Shown: positions 18,009 through 26,771, counted from the first letter of the stretch. The stretch: 64,000 nucleotides of DNA from an uncultured Bdellovibrionales bacterium (GCA_903926205.1 CAIYID010000033.1:1-64000); one strand, 5' to 3'. The notes: a model not told the origin generated them from the sequence alone. Numbers and translations: made by a program.

Positions 18009-19247
18009 TCACCTCAAATATGGAATTGCGTTTGGATATTTAAATCCAATTTCCAAAGCATAAACGTTAGCTTCGCCGGAAATAAAAAAGACCCGATTGT
18101 TTTTTTCGTCGATCGATGGGGGGGATAAAATCCCACGACCTGGATCAAAATAACCAACTTTTTTACCGCTACCGGAATCAAGGAAAACTAAACCCCCTTG
18201 AGATTCTCCGAAAACGATGAGGCCTCGATACATGGTTGGAGAAGTAGCAATGCCTTCAGCTAATTGATAACTCCAAATTTTATTTCCTGTAGATTTATTT
18301 ACTGCCATAAATTCGCTTGTGGAACTGGCGTAATAAAGTCGATCTCCCTGAATGAGCATTCCGCCGTAACCACCTTTTTCAGAAGTCCAAACGGACTCCC
18401 CTGTTGAGGTTCGCAAGCAGTACAAATGATCATCAAAGCCCAGAGCATAGACAAACTCACCATCGATCAATGGATTTGTGTCAATATCTCGGAATTTTTT
18501 ATTACGATTGAGTTGTTTTTCCCATTTTACCTGACCTGTTTTTGCGACAAGAGCGACTAAATAGCCATCGCTAAAGCCCAAAATTAAAGCACCGTTTCGG
18601 AGGGCGGGCTTGCTGCCACCTCGAACTCGCAAGGGATTGGGGTCTTGTCTGGTATAAAGCCAAAGTTGTTTCCCGGAAACCGCATCCAAAGCGTAAACAG
18701 AATTGTTTCCCGTGAGGAAATAAACCACTCCATCTTCAATGAGAGGCTCAGCTAGGTTTTCAATTCGAGTCGGAAAGGTCCAGATGACTTTTCCAGTATT
18801 GGCCTCAACGGAATAGAATTGTCCATCATTGCCGCCAAAGAAAAGGCGATCTCGAATTAAAGCTGCAGAGCTTTCAACGCCATTGAGAATCCTCAAGCGC
18901 CAGACCTCTCGTCCTGAGAATCGTTGGTAGGCAACGACGCCATCAATTGAATTGGCTTGAATTAAAAGGCTTCCCTGCTTTGCATCTGCATAAAGCAGAG
19001 GACTCATGCGATTGATTTTACGAAAGCCCATGTTCGTAACTTCTGGTCCTTGGCGAATCCAATCTTTGCGAATTTGAAAAGACCGACGTTCAGCAAGTTT
19101 GCTTTGCCAATCACGGAATTTTTCATGGGCAGTATCCACTGGCGAAGCTCCACAGCCACTGATAATTAAACAGAGACTCGCTTGGAGTCCGAAGCTCACG
19201 ATCTGCAAGGGCGAAAAGAAATATTTTCTTAAAATCATCATGCTCAA
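18009..19247 (-). CDS. bamB: BamB-like outer-membrane assembly lipoprotein (PQQ-type beta-propeller)
   Basis: The 412-residue protein has a canonical lipobox (Ile-Ser-Gly-Cys). After about residue 80 come repeated PQQ-like propeller blades recognisable by A-x-TG-x-x-x-W and Y-ALD-x-x-SGK-x-LW motifs (SVEANTGKVIWTFP, ALDAVSGKQLW, LVAKTGQVKWE, CLRTSTGESVW, AVNKSTGNKIW). BamB is an eight-bladed propeller lipoprotein that assists BamA in folding outer-membrane beta-barrels. The size and number of blades fit. The upstream overlapping gene is YfgM-like, the same neighbour as in Escherichia coli, which supports the assignment over a PQQ dehydrogenase fragment. The start is taken at the first Met of MSMM. 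Confidence 0.85.
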   Translation of the reverse strand: MSMMILRKYFFSPLQIVSFGLQASLCLIISGCGASPVDTAHEKFRDWQSKLAERRSFQIRKDWIRQGPEVTNMGFRKINRMSPLLYADAKQGSLLIQANSIDGVVAYQRFSGREVWRLRILNGVESSAALIRDRLFFGGNDGQFYSVEANTGKVIWTFPTRIENLAEPLIEDGVVYFLTGNNSVYALDAVSGKQLWLYTRQDPNPLRVRGGSKPALRNGALILGFSDGYLVALVAKTGQVKWEKQLNRNKKFRDIDTNPLIDGEFVYALGFDDHLYCLRTSTGESVWTSEKGGYGGMLIQGDRLYYASSTSEFMAVNKSTGNKIWSYQLAEGIATSPTMYRGLIVFGESQGGLVFLDSGSGKKVGYFDPGRGILSPPSIDEKNNRVFFISGEANVYALEIGFKYPNAIPYLR

Positions 19248-19972
19248 TTCACTTTAGATTTCAGTAGTCGTAAATATTTTTCAGCGGATTTAGCTGCGGC
19301 AGAGTCCTTGGCTTCAGCCAAAACCTTATTGTAATTGGCTTCAGCCTGAATACCATTATTTAGGGATTCATAACAGAGAGCTTGTTGCAAATGAACCTCT
19401 GGATAAATTGATTGAGAGGACTTTAAGCTCAAAATTTTCTCCCAAGTAGTAATGGCTTGCTGGCAATTTTTTGAATTGGCCTCGGCATTGCCTTTTTCCA
19501 TCAAAACTAAAGCGGACAATAGATCCGAACCAAGTTTAAGTTTTTCTGATGATTTGATCACATCTTCGTAGTTCTTATTTTTTACTTTGATTTCTGAGTA
19601 ATCCAAAAAAGCTAAAAGAGCCGCTCGACTGCTGCTGTGATTAGAAATCACGGCAGCAAATTTTTGTGCCACAGGTTCATAATCAACAACAACTGGAGCC
19701 GGGGTTGGTTTATTCTTTTCTGTTTTAGGCTTGGCAGAGTCCTGCAATTTTAAATATTCTAGCTCTACTTTGTAAAAAGATTCTTGAGCGGCTGTTTCAG
19801 CTTGTTCTGAAAAATATTGATAAATGGAATAGCCAATGCCGACCGCGAGAAAAGCTAAAGAAAGAAAAAGGGTGAGTTTGGCGTGCGTGCGCGTCCACTG
19901 AAATCCTTTTTTTAATTCTAGTGTTACGATGTCTGGATTCTTAATGTCTTGTTTTTTTAAATGAGTCGTCAA
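19244..19972 (-). CDS. YfgM-like TPR membrane protein
   Basis: The 242-residue protein has a single transmembrane segment (about residues 32-50, LTLFLSLAFLAVGIGYSIY) after a basic cytoplasmic tail. A periplasmic tetratricopeptide-like region runs from about residue 95 onward (for example NCQQAITTWEKIL and LQQALCYESLNNGIQAEANY). This matches YfgM/AncA, which works with the Sec translocon and periplasmic chaperones in envelope protein biogenesis. It overlaps bamB by four bases. A low-complexity Lys/Pro linker (residues 78-92) follows the membrane helix. Confidence is high for the architecture and moderate for the exact orthology. Confidence 0.75.
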   Translation of the reverse strand: MTTHLKKQDIKNPDIVTLELKKGFQWTRTHAKLTLFLSLAFLAVGIGYSIYQYFSEQAETAAQESFYKVELEYLKLQDSAKPKTEKNKPTPAPVVVDYEPVAQKFAAVISNHSSSRAALLAFLDYSEIKVKNKNYEDVIKSSEKLKLGSDLLSALVLMEKGNAEANSKNCQQAITTWEKILSLKSSQSIYPEVHLQQALCYESLNNGIQAEANYNKVLAEAKDSAAAKSAEKYLRLLKSKVN

Positions 19973-20126
19973 AAGCTCTCTCCTTCAGTTCTCAAAGCCG
20001 GTTGTCAAAATCCCATATTGGATGAATTCGATTCCACTCTTAAAATTCAATTTAAGAATTCTAGTGTAGAATTGTATTCAGGACTAAAGAAGAGTCAAGA
20101 TGAAAGCCTGCGAAAGCTTTAGTTTT

Positions 20127-20162
20127 CACAGAGCTGTCCTTTGTTAAAAGGACAGCTCTGTG
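20127..20162. terminator. Strong 16-bp hairpin after the dehydrogenase gene
   Basis: Bases 20127-20142 pair perfectly with 20147-20162 around a GTTA loop. It lies 11 bases past the stop of the minus-strand dehydrogenase gene and should end that transcript. The T-rich run (GGAATTTTT) follows the hairpin only on the + strand; on the minus strand the bases after it are AAAACTAAAG. It is therefore either a bidirectional or + strand terminator, or an mRNA-end-protecting hairpin. Confidence 0.7.
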
Positions 20163-20173
20163 GGAATTTTTAG

Positions 20174-21289
20174 TTATCTATTGTTCACTTCTTTTAGCGT
20201 AGTGAAAGATCTGTTGGATTTTCCTGCATGGCGAGTGCGTAGGCCTCCCACGAGGCGAATTCTTTCTTCAGCCATACGATCTGCCGCTAAATGAGTGCCT
20301 ATTTTGTCTCGATGAGCAATTTCAAAAACTTTATTCATGTTGTCATACACTCGACGAGTCTTTTCAAAAGCGCGATCAGGAGAATAACCTTCAAGTTCCA
20401 CAAAGACATTCATCAAACCACCAGCGTTAACAACATAATCTGGTGCGTAGAGAATACCGAGTTCGCGAAGTTGATCGCCATGGCGAGATTCCGCCAGCTG
20501 ATTATTAGCTCCACCGCAAATGACTTTTGCCTTAATTTTTCGAATGGTATCGTCATTGACAATAGCGCCCATCGCACAAGGAGCAAGAATATCGACATCA
20601 GCAAATAAAATTTGATCTGTGGGTAAGGTTTCTAAATGATATTGATTGGATAATTTAGATACTTTTTCTTGATCGATATCAGAAATGATAATTTTAGCCC
20701 CTTCCTTGATCAAATAAGCGACAAGATTTGAGCCTACATTGCCAAGGCCTTGAACGGCTATCCGTTTACCTTTGAGTTCATCCTTGCCGAATTTCTCTTT
20801 AGCTGAGGCTTTCATTCCCATTAAAACTCCATGCGCAGTGTAAGGAGAAGGATCGCCAGAGCCGCCAAATTCCTTTGGAATTCCGGTCACCCACTGGGAT
20901 TCCATGAAAATATATTCCATGTCTTGCACGCAAGTACCGACGTCTTCGGCTGTGATATATCGACCATTTAATGAATTAACAAATTGTCCGAAGGCTCTGA
21001 ACAGACCTTCAGACTTGTCTTTTTTTGGATCTCCGATAATGACCGCTTTTCCTCCACCTAAATTTAATCCTGCGGCTGCGGCTTTATAGGTCATACCACG
21101 AGAAAGCCTAAGAACATCAACAAGGGCCTCTTCCTCAGTTTTATAATTCCACATTCGCGTACCGCCCAAGGCTGGACCAAGTGCCGTGTTATGAATTGCG
21201 ATGATGGCTTTCAAGCCAACATTTTTGTCATAACAATAGATAACTTCTTCGTGCTCACCCTGCTTGCTAATAAATTCAAATGTTCCCAA
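20174..21289 (-). CDS. Leucine/amino-acid dehydrogenase (Glu/Leu/Phe/Val dehydrogenase family)
   Basis: The 371-residue length is typical of leucine dehydrogenase. Landmarks are [11 protein letters not shown], the catalytic Lys region [12 protein letters not shown], a second substrate-site stretch YITAEDVGT, the NAD-binding GLGNVGSNL, and [10 protein letters not shown] near the end of the Rossmann fold. The family deaminates branched-chain amino acids to keto acids with NAD. A shorter-chain enzyme (valine or phenylalanine dehydrogenase) is possible; length and motifs favour leucine. It may help degrade amino acids as a carbon source. It stands alone, ends at the strong hairpin at 20127, and has an AGGAG-type site just upstream of the ATG. 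Confidence 0.9.
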   Translation of the reverse strand: MGTFEFISKQGEHEEVIYCYDKNVGLKAIIAIHNTALGPALGGTRMWNYKTEEEALVDVLRLSRGMTYKAAAAGLNLGGGKAVIIGDPKKDKSEGLFRAFGQFVNSLNGRYITAEDVGTCVQDMEYIFMESQWVTGIPKEFGGSGDPSPYTAHGVLMGMKASAKEKFGKDELKGKRIAVQGLGNVGSNLVAYLIKEGAKIIISDIDQEKVSKLSNQYHLETLPTDQILFADVDILAPCAMGAIVNDDTIRKIKAKVICGGANNQLAESRHGDQLRELGILYAPDYVVNAGGLMNVFVELEGYSPDRAFEKTRRVYDNMNKVFEIAHRDKIGTHLAADRMAEERIRLVGGLRTRHAGKSNRSFTTLKEVNNR

Positions 21290-21387
21290 GAGGTTCTCCT
21301 TTTAATGTGGCGGCAAGCTTAGGCGAAAAATGGAGAGCTCGTAAAGAAAATAGAGTGATTGCTTAAGTGTGTCAGTCGCGGGCAAAG

Positions 21388-22020
21388 TTAAAATTTAAAA
21401 AAAGCAAAGGCTAAGACAGCAAATGAAGCCAAAGTCGTTAATCCTAATGTGAGAGCAATGATTCTATTCATTCGGATTTCATTTTCTAGGATCTTCACTT
21501 TGCCTTCAAGTTCAGCGTTTTTTTGAGTGAGAGATAAATTTTGATTTTGCACCAAATCCTGAACTTGCCTAAATTTTAAAAGAAAATTTTGTTCGATAAT
21601 CTGAGGATCTTTTCCAATAAAATACTGAGGAGTTAACCCCGGTATTTTTTCTTGAATTGTCATGTACCATTGAAGAGATCGCCATAAATGAGGGGGTGGG
21701 TTTTCTCCTTTTTTCCAGCGAGTCCATGCTGATGGATCGACCAGCAATAACTGACACATTTTTCTAGCAGATAAACCAAGCTTTCGTCTTACCGATTCTA
21801 AGTCCCCGATTTGATTCTGAATAACTCGAGCTTGCGCTTCATAAGTCATTCTTAGGCTGGTCTTTGATTTAAGACTCTCAATTGGATCTTCAATGCTTGA
21901 GTCGAAGTTCAGTAGTTCCTGCCGAAGTTTTTCTCCAAGAACACTATCTTTAAAATCATTAATGTGGTGATTTGCAATATCCATATTGTGATCCGATGTA
22001 TAATTAGTTGTGAAGCACAA
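21388..22020 (-). CDS. Membrane-tethered helix-turn-helix protein
   Basis: The 210-residue product starts at a TTG with AGGAG about eight bases upstream (ATG 21984 is a weaker alternative). A Cro/XRE-like HTH spans about residues 75-110 (SVRRKLGLSARKMCQLLLVD, then a Trp-rich PSAWTRWKKGE). A coiled-coil stretch (about 150-182, NLSLTQKNAELEGKVKILEN) follows, and a single C-terminal transmembrane segment (RIIALTLGLTTLASFAVLAF). Such an arrangement places a DNA-binding domain at the inner face of the membrane. It is divergent from the recombinase gene at 22194, with a perfect palindrome between them. I infer that it may bind that palindrome. The exact family is not recognised. Confidence 0.65.
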   Translation of the reverse strand: MCFTTNYTSDHNMDIANHHINDFKDSVLGEKLRQELLNFDSSIEDPIESLKSKTSLRMTYEAQARVIQNQIGDLESVRRKLGLSARKMCQLLLVDPSAWTRWKKGENPPPHLWRSLQWYMTIQEKIPGLTPQYFIGKDPQIIEQNFLLKFRQVQDLVQNQNLSLTQKNAELEGKVKILENEIRMNRIIALTLGLTTLASFAVLAFAFFKF

Positions 22021-22118
22021 TATAAGCTCTCCTATGCGATTATTGAAAGCAAGTTAACTTATTGAAATTAGATAATATTTTATTGATTAAGGTCTTTGTA
22101 TGGCCAAAATAGAAATCG

Positions 22119-22146
22119 ACTAAAGCTTATAGTTATAAGCTTTAGT
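22119..22146. promoter_or_regulatory. Perfect 28-base palindrome between divergent HTH and recombinase genes
   Basis: ACTAAAGCTTATA (22119-22131) is followed by GT and its exact reverse complement (22134-22146). It sits about 100 bases from the HTH gene start and 48 bases before the recombinase start. Its symmetry fits a dimeric repressor operator or a recombinase binding site. The very short loop makes a terminator less likely. Confidence 0.6.
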
Positions 22147-22193
22147 GCTAAGTATTTGAATATAAAGGGTTTATTTATTCTAGTTTTATTTCT

Positions 22194-22805
22194 TTGAGAA
22201 TAGCTCCTAAAAATGCAGCTCGTCAATTTTCTCTAGACTCGACTTTTAGATCGATCGATTTCAGAGTCTACACAATGAGTGCATCTCGTTATTCTCTTAA
22301 TAAAAGCAAATATCTTTTACCACCGGAAGTTGCTCGTCTCCGGAAAATCATCGCTGATGATCAAGTGATGGATGGGAGAAATTCGCTCTTATTTGATCTC
22401 GCTTTAAGGACTGGGGCTCGCGCTCAAGAATTACTCAATATTCAGAAGTCTGATCTAAATAGTTATGATCAATCTATTTTAATTCGCGGTCTAAAGGGTT
22501 CTAATGACCGCGAAATCCCTTTGGCTTCATCGGCATTTCAAAAGCTTTTTTTATTCACAGAGAGGCAGCCAGGGCCTCGAATTTTCCCCATTAGTTACGA
22601 TCGGCTTTATCAGATTTGGGAGTTTTATCGGCCGGTGCCTAAGAAATTTCATTCTTTGAGGCATACTTTTGCTATTGAGCTTTATCAGCGGAGCCGAGAT
22701 TTAAGGTTAATTCAAGTAGCTTTGGGACACCGAAATATCCAGAATACCATGATTTATGCAGATTACTTGTACTCAACTCAAGAACTACGACGTCTTATTC
22801 TTTAA
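22194..22805 (+). CDS. Single-domain tyrosine recombinase
   Basis: The product is 203 residues from the TTG at 22194, or 176 from ATG 22275; neither has a good ribosome site. All tyrosine-recombinase catalytic residues are present: Arg76 (TGARAQEL), Lys101 (GLKGSN), His153 and Arg156 (HSLRHTF), His179 (LGHRN) and nucleophile Tyr188 (IYADY). The N-terminal core-binding domain of XerC/XerD and phage integrases is missing. That length is shared with FimB/FimE-type inversion recombinases and with some integron- or element-linked enzymes. It cuts and rejoins DNA through a phosphotyrosine link. The last 11 bases overlap the convergent small gene at 22795. No att or inverted repeat pair was found with certainty. 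Confidence 0.8.
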   Translation: MRIAPKNAARQFSLDSTFRSIDFRVYTMSASRYSLNKSKYLLPPEVARLRKIIADDQVMDGRNSLLFDLALRTGARAQELLNIQKSDLNSYDQSILIRGLKGSNDREIPLASSAFQKLFLFTERQPGPRIFPISYDRLYQIWEFYRPVPKKFHSLRHTFAIELYQRSRDLRLIQVALGHRNIQNTMIYADYLYSTQELRRLIL

Positions 22806-23154
22806 TTTCTTTCAACTCTTGCGACAAGCGTTTAAAGTTTTTCTTTTCCATTCCATTTTTCTTTAATTCGTTTTTGTGATGAGTTTCTGAATTTTGATTG
22901 GCGACCACAACATTTTCAGAGGAAGCTCGACCAAGGACCTCTTCGCCCACTTGATTGAAGTCAGGTTTCTCGTCAACATCGAGTCTCTCGGTTTTAAGTT
23001 GTTTCTCAAGTTGATTTCTTAACTCCTTTTGGGTGGCGGTGTTTTCTTCAATCATTGAGTTGAAATCTTCTGATGAAGGTTTTGCTTGCGCATTCATTGC
23101 TAAAGCCAAAATAACCAAGCCTGCACTGATGCTAAATTGAAAATTAAATTTCAT
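22795..23154 (-). CDS. Small exported protein of unknown function
   Basis: The 119-residue product starts at ATG 23154, which has GGAGG five bases upstream. The frame is open further upstream but without such a site. A signal peptide is clear (SAGLVILALAMNAQA). The mature 95 residues are strongly charged, Glu/Lys-rich and free of Cys, with a predicted helical segment (TATQKELRNQLEKQLK). It looks like an unstructured or coiled periplasmic protein. It overlaps the end of the recombinase gene by 11 bases on the opposite strand. No family is recognised. Confidence 0.6.
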   Translation of the reverse strand: MKFNFQFSISAGLVILALAMNAQAKPSSEDFNSMIEENTATQKELRNQLEKQLKTERLDVDEKPDFNQVGEEVLGRASSENVVVANQNSETHHKNELKKNGMEKKNFKRLSQELKEIKE

Positions 23155-23335
23155 AGAAACCTCCTCGGCCATGATATCCACCAATTGGATGTGCAAACCT
23201 TGGTCCAGCTCTATAGCTATTAATGGGCTTATGACCGAGGCTCTACTGTTAATTTTTTTGACGATTGTCAGGATTTTTTTGGAGATAGGATCTTGTTCCA
23301 AAATGAGACAATTTTTTAAATTGAAAAAAACAAAA

Positions 23336-23371
23336 GCTCACTGATCAGCTTTTCCGTGCTAATCAGTGAGC
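23336..23371 (-). terminator. Rho-independent terminator reading leftward
   Basis: GCTCACTGAT (23336-23345) and ATCAGTGAGC (23362-23371) form a perfect 10-bp stem. On the minus strand it is followed by TTTTGTTTTTTT. It would end transcripts coming from the right, either the giant GH27-like gene or a short transcript starting nearer. Confidence 0.75.
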
Positions 23372-23386
23372 CCATCAGTGATTTAC

Positions 23387-23545
23387 TTAATTAAAAAGTG
23401 AAGGAAAGAAATTCTTGAATTCATCAGAAGAGATCAAAGCTTTGATAATATCTTGTCTGATCGCCCGGCGTCTGCGCCAAAAGACCGGGCTCTGCTCAGT
23501 GATGTCTGGATTGTTAAAAACGTTAATAACTGTTTTAGTAATCAA
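23387..23545 (-). other. Short open frame or possible small RNA region
   Basis: A TTG-started frame of 52 codons ends 15 bases before the terminator at 23336. It contains a basic run (FWRRRRAIRQ) and ends in SSDEFKNFFPSLFN, which looks protein-like. There is no ribosome site, and a stop codon lies just upstream in frame. It may be a chance frame, a gene remnant, or part of a structured small RNA. Confidence 0.25.
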
Positions 23546-23631
23546 CTGGTTTTAAATTTGAAACTTAGCCGTGAACTCTATTGGTACGTCGATGTTGTCG
23601 ACGCGCCAATTATTTTTATTAAATGAAATTT

Positions 23632-26600
23632 TTAGTGAAGCCCCAGAGAGTTACAACGATCTTGAAATTCAGTACTTGAGGCAGGTGAAACAAATGTCGT
23701 CGCCGTTGCAATTTGGTTTTGCAGGAGACTCATTCCATTATTTGCATTTATTGTCATCGTACTGACCCAACCATTGTATCCAGCAGTTTCCGGCTGCCGA
23801 CCTAAAAAGCTGAGATACAAAGCCGTCACAAATTTGGCATTTGACGTTGATGCTGAATTTGAACTGCTAAACTCTGCCGAATTAACAAAAGACAGTGCTG
23901 CCTGAAGGCAAGTCATTGTGCCTGCAACCATCGGTTGTGCGTAATACAAGTCAACTTCAGAGGTCGTAGGTGTGCGATTTAATAAGTTCACATAGAAGGC
24001 TGTGATATAAGCTTCCGCTTTCATGAGAGGCGTTTGGATTGGTGCGGCGGCAACAGAGCAAAATGAATAAATATAGGAACCACTTAAGGTGCCATTCGAG
24101 CAAGTTCTGACTTGAGAAGAACAAGTGTTTCCATAAGAAACTGAGGAGGCTTGGTACGCGGTGACAGTATGCCCACTCAAGACGGTTTGATTGTTAAATG
24201 AGCAAGAAGCCGAGGAACCTGAGCTTGAGCCAGAAGGGACCGCTGGTGGAGTAAAGACTTGAGATACAACTTTATCGCCAATGGGATCTGTGTCCGCGTT
24301 AGTCTCTGGTGTGTTACAAGCTGTCCCGACAAGTGAAACCGGGGACGTTCCTGACGCCGCAACCGCTCCTTTTAAACATCCGCCGAGCGAACTCCAACTT
24401 CCCCATCCAGAAGTGCTATTCCAGGAAATTGTTTGCACGTCGTGACTAACGGTTGTCGTTGCAAATATATTGAATTGGTTACTTGCGGCCACCCAAACAG
24501 AGCTTGGCGTGTTCGAGAAGCTTGTTTGAGATGGAGCTATCGCTTCCCAGCTCACCGTTCCGGGCGTTGAATACCAACCATGCCATACATTATTGTCGCA
24601 ACCAATAACGGCAATATCTACGATACCATTGGATCGAGAACTAGCACTCACTCCGGAGCGTACGCAGCCGCCATCGTATTTCCAATCAGTCCAGCCACCA
24701 ATAGGCGTCCAGCGTTTTGCAGAAATGGAGTTTTCATTGTTTCGGCCAAGTACATCTATGGTAGAACCATCAGAGGTCACTAAAGCTAAACGTCCATTCA
24801 GCATTGAGCCAGTGGGTTTTCCAAGACTTTCAAAGCAAGCCCAAGATTTTCCGTTATCGAAGGAGTAAGAAAAAAAGGCTTCAACACTTTTTGGTCCGGC
24901 TCCATCTGCATCAACATAACCAAGCCCAACGATGTCAAGCGCTCCATTGGCAACATAAGTGATCGCGGGATCATTAAAAAAGACGACATCCTTAGTGCAA
25001 CCAGCCGGTTTTATTCTGGTCCAATCCGTTGCAATCGAGCCTGATTTGGTGCGGAGCCAATAATATCTATCAAGTCCAAGAGCCACGTCAGCTTCGCCGC
25101 TTGAATTGACAGCAACGGCGGGAGAACCTAGAACTTTTTTAGTCGAAAGACTTTGCCATGAACCATTGTTAATTGAAAGATCAGTGCCTTGAATCACTAA
25201 TAATCGACTTCCATGAGCTGGAATATTTGTCGCCGTGAATGAAGTCGAATAAGTTCCAAGATCTTGGCGAGCGACGGCGTCTCGCACAGTTGCTGAGGAA
25301 GAGCTTGTTAATCCGAGATCTCCCCAGTTAACGGTGATTGAAGATGCCAAAACATCATTTTCGTTCAGCAACAAAACGGCATGATGTCCATTTCCAGAAA
25401 GTGCTTTTGCGTAGACCACTTGGCCGGGCTTATCTTCTCTTACTTTTTCAGCTTGGCGACCTAAAGAATCTTGATTGATCGCAATCACTTCTGGGTTCAG
25501 CAGCATGGCTCGCAACCGAGGACCATCGCTTGCTGTCGGTGCCATATCCGCCGGATAAGTAGCAAGCAGTAATGGAGCTGACTGAATCACCCACATACTA
25601 AAATAGGATTGTTCTTCTGTGGGAGTCAGTCCATAACCACCAATCAATATATAATCGGGATCATTCCAGTGACCAGGGCCTGCGGCAGGAGGAACGTCAT
25701 TGCCAATAAAATTTCGTAAAATAATTTGCCATGAAATTGGCGTGCTGGAAGCGGCATCGTAAATATCCCAAAGGCCTGTGACCGAATTGTAATTGTAAAC
25801 TCGATAGTCGATATCGGTTTGCGTCCGCCAAGAGTTGGCTATTCCTGGAGCCCAGCCTGTTGTTCGATCATTGAAATTCCAATCGCACACATTAAAGACA
25901 ATTTGCTTGCCCGTGGTTTGTGCGAGATTCATGATGTTGCTACTCCACATGCCATATTCATAATCTGAACCGTTATAGGCGGCAGTGACCACTCCCGCCT
26001 TTTTTGCGTTCACATTTCCTCCGCAGTGATCAACCATGAGCATATCGACGTCCCAACTGATCATTTGTTGAAGGTCTTGATGAATGTAACTGCCACTTCC
26101 CGGAAAACCACCACAGCCAGTGGATCCAGTGTCTGTATAGAGTCCAACCTTGAGGCCGTCAGAATGAATATGGCTGACCAATGAAGACATATCCGAATCA
26201 TTGCCAATGAACGGAGCAGGAATGATGAGATTAGTTGTCGTATCTCGTGGAGTTCCTGTCCAAGAAAACCACCAGCCAACGTCTAAACTTAATAAATTGT
26301 ATCCAGAGTCAATAAGACCATAATTTTTCATATCATCGGCGACTTGAGTGATTTTTTCTTTTGTGAGCGACCAGGCATGAATGCGTGAAGAATAATAAGT
26401 GTTGAATCCCATATAAGGTTTTTGAGCGAGGTCATTTTTAGAAACGGAAGAGGCGCTTGCGAGCGCAGAAGTAACTCCACCTGTCGTTGAATTCGAACTT
26501 GGAAGTTGGTTGCTTGACTGTTGTTGACCATTCGAAGCATTAGTGGAAAATCCGCGCTGACAATTTTGATAGGCAAGAATAGTGAGTGCAGAGAATAAAA

Positions 26601-26688
26601 GCAAAAACGGTTTTCGCGAGCTGAAAAAGTTTTTGCATGTAGAAACATAACTCTTTAAATGAATAAGAATTGAAGCGAATGGTTTCAT
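23632..26688 (-). CDS. Giant secreted GH27-like alpha-galactosidase with lectin propeller and DUF4214 domains (copy 1)
   Basis: The 1018-residue protein starts with a hydrophobic segment ending Ala-Tyr-Gln-Asn-Cys, then a Ser/Asn/Gln-rich linker. Residues about 85-510 look like glycoside hydrolase family 27: KPYMGFNTYY at the start, nucleophile Asp220 (DMLMVDHCGG), acid/base Asp292 four residues after Arg288 (NSWRTQTDID), and GHWNDPDY. A beta-propeller-like region (about 510-830) has repeats with G-W-x-x-W and DVLGR/DIVGLG, as in fucose-binding lectins. A Cys-rich module (about 845-900) and a DUF4214-like C-terminus (YLSFLGRQPE) follow. It probably cuts alpha-galactosides on an extracellular polymer or prey envelope. 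GGGGGG lies six bases before the ATG. It is paralogous to 54358. Confidence 0.8.
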   Translation of the reverse strand: MKPFASILIHLKSYVSTCKNFFSSRKPFLLLFSALTILAYQNCQRGFSTNASNGQQQSSNQLPSSNSTTGGVTSALASASSVSKNDLAQKPYMGFNTYYSSRIHAWSLTKEKITQVADDMKNYGLIDSGYNLLSLDVGWWFSWTGTPRDTTTNLIIPAPFIGNDSDMSSLVSHIHSDGLKVGLYTDTGSTGCGGFPGSGSYIHQDLQQMISWDVDMLMVDHCGGNVNAKKAGVVTAAYNGSDYEYGMWSSNIMNLAQTTGKQIVFNVCDWNFNDRTTGWAPGIANSWRTQTDIDYRVYNYNSVTGLWDIYDAASSTPISWQIILRNFIGNDVPPAAGPGHWNDPDYILIGGYGLTPTEEQSYFSMWVIQSAPLLLATYPADMAPTASDGPRLRAMLLNPEVIAINQDSLGRQAEKVREDKPGQVVYAKALSGNGHHAVLLLNENDVLASSITVNWGDLGLTSSSSATVRDAVARQDLGTYSTSFTATNIPAHGSRLLVIQGTDLSINNGSWQSLSTKKVLGSPAVAVNSSGEADVALGLDRYYWLRTKSGSIATDWTRIKPAGCTKDVVFFNDPAITYVANGALDIVGLGYVDADGAGPKSVEAFFSYSFDNGKSWACFESLGKPTGSMLNGRLALVTSDGSTIDVLGRNNENSISAKRWTPIGGWTDWKYDGGCVRSGVSASSRSNGIVDIAVIGCDNNVWHGWYSTPGTVSWEAIAPSQTSFSNTPSSVWVAASNQFNIFATTTVSHDVQTISWNSTSGWGSWSSLGGCLKGAVAASGTSPVSLVGTACNTPETNADTDPIGDKVVSQVFTPPAVPSGSSSGSSASCSFNNQTVLSGHTVTAYQASSVSYGNTCSSQVRTCSNGTLSGSYIYSFCSVAAAPIQTPLMKAEAYITAFYVNLLNRTPTTSEVDLYYAQPMVAGTMTCLQAALSFVNSAEFSSSNSASTSNAKFVTALYLSFLGRQPETAGYNGWVSTMTINANNGMSLLQNQIATATTFVSPASSTEFQDRCNSLGLH

Positions 26689-26722
26689 TGAAATCCCCCC
26701 TGCACGTCATTTGAATGATAAT

Positions 26723-26757
26723 GGCCTTGCGAGAGACCCGACAAGGCCGTTTTTTTT
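26723..26757 (+). terminator. Terminator-like hairpin oriented to the + strand
   Basis: GGCCTTG (26723-26729) pairs with CAAGGCC (26742-26748), followed by G and eight Ts (26750-26757) on the + strand. All neighbouring genes are on the minus strand, so it would end antisense transcription, or simply lie in the leader between the small lipoprotein gene and the giant glycosidase gene. Confidence 0.6.
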
Positions 26758-26771
26758 AATTCCTCGTTCAA

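Larger units (their letters stand above)
23155..23631. other. 477-base region with a strong hairpin and a short minus-strand frame
   Basis: No normal gene is visible. The region holds a terminator-like hairpin (23336-23371) and a 52-codon minus-strand frame directly before it (23387-23545). It also has a G+C-rich partly self-complementary stretch around 23480-23510 (GCCCGG against CCGGGC on the minus strand) that stands out in this AT-rich DNA. A small RNA or leader could be encoded here. It is also the 3' flank of the giant GH27-like gene. Confidence 0.4.

Noticed and set aside
20114-20123. AAGCTTTAGT, matching one arm of the palindrome at 22119, as a second recombination half-site
   Set aside because: A 10-base match can occur by chance in AT-rich DNA and there is no full inverted partner; only mentioned as a lead.
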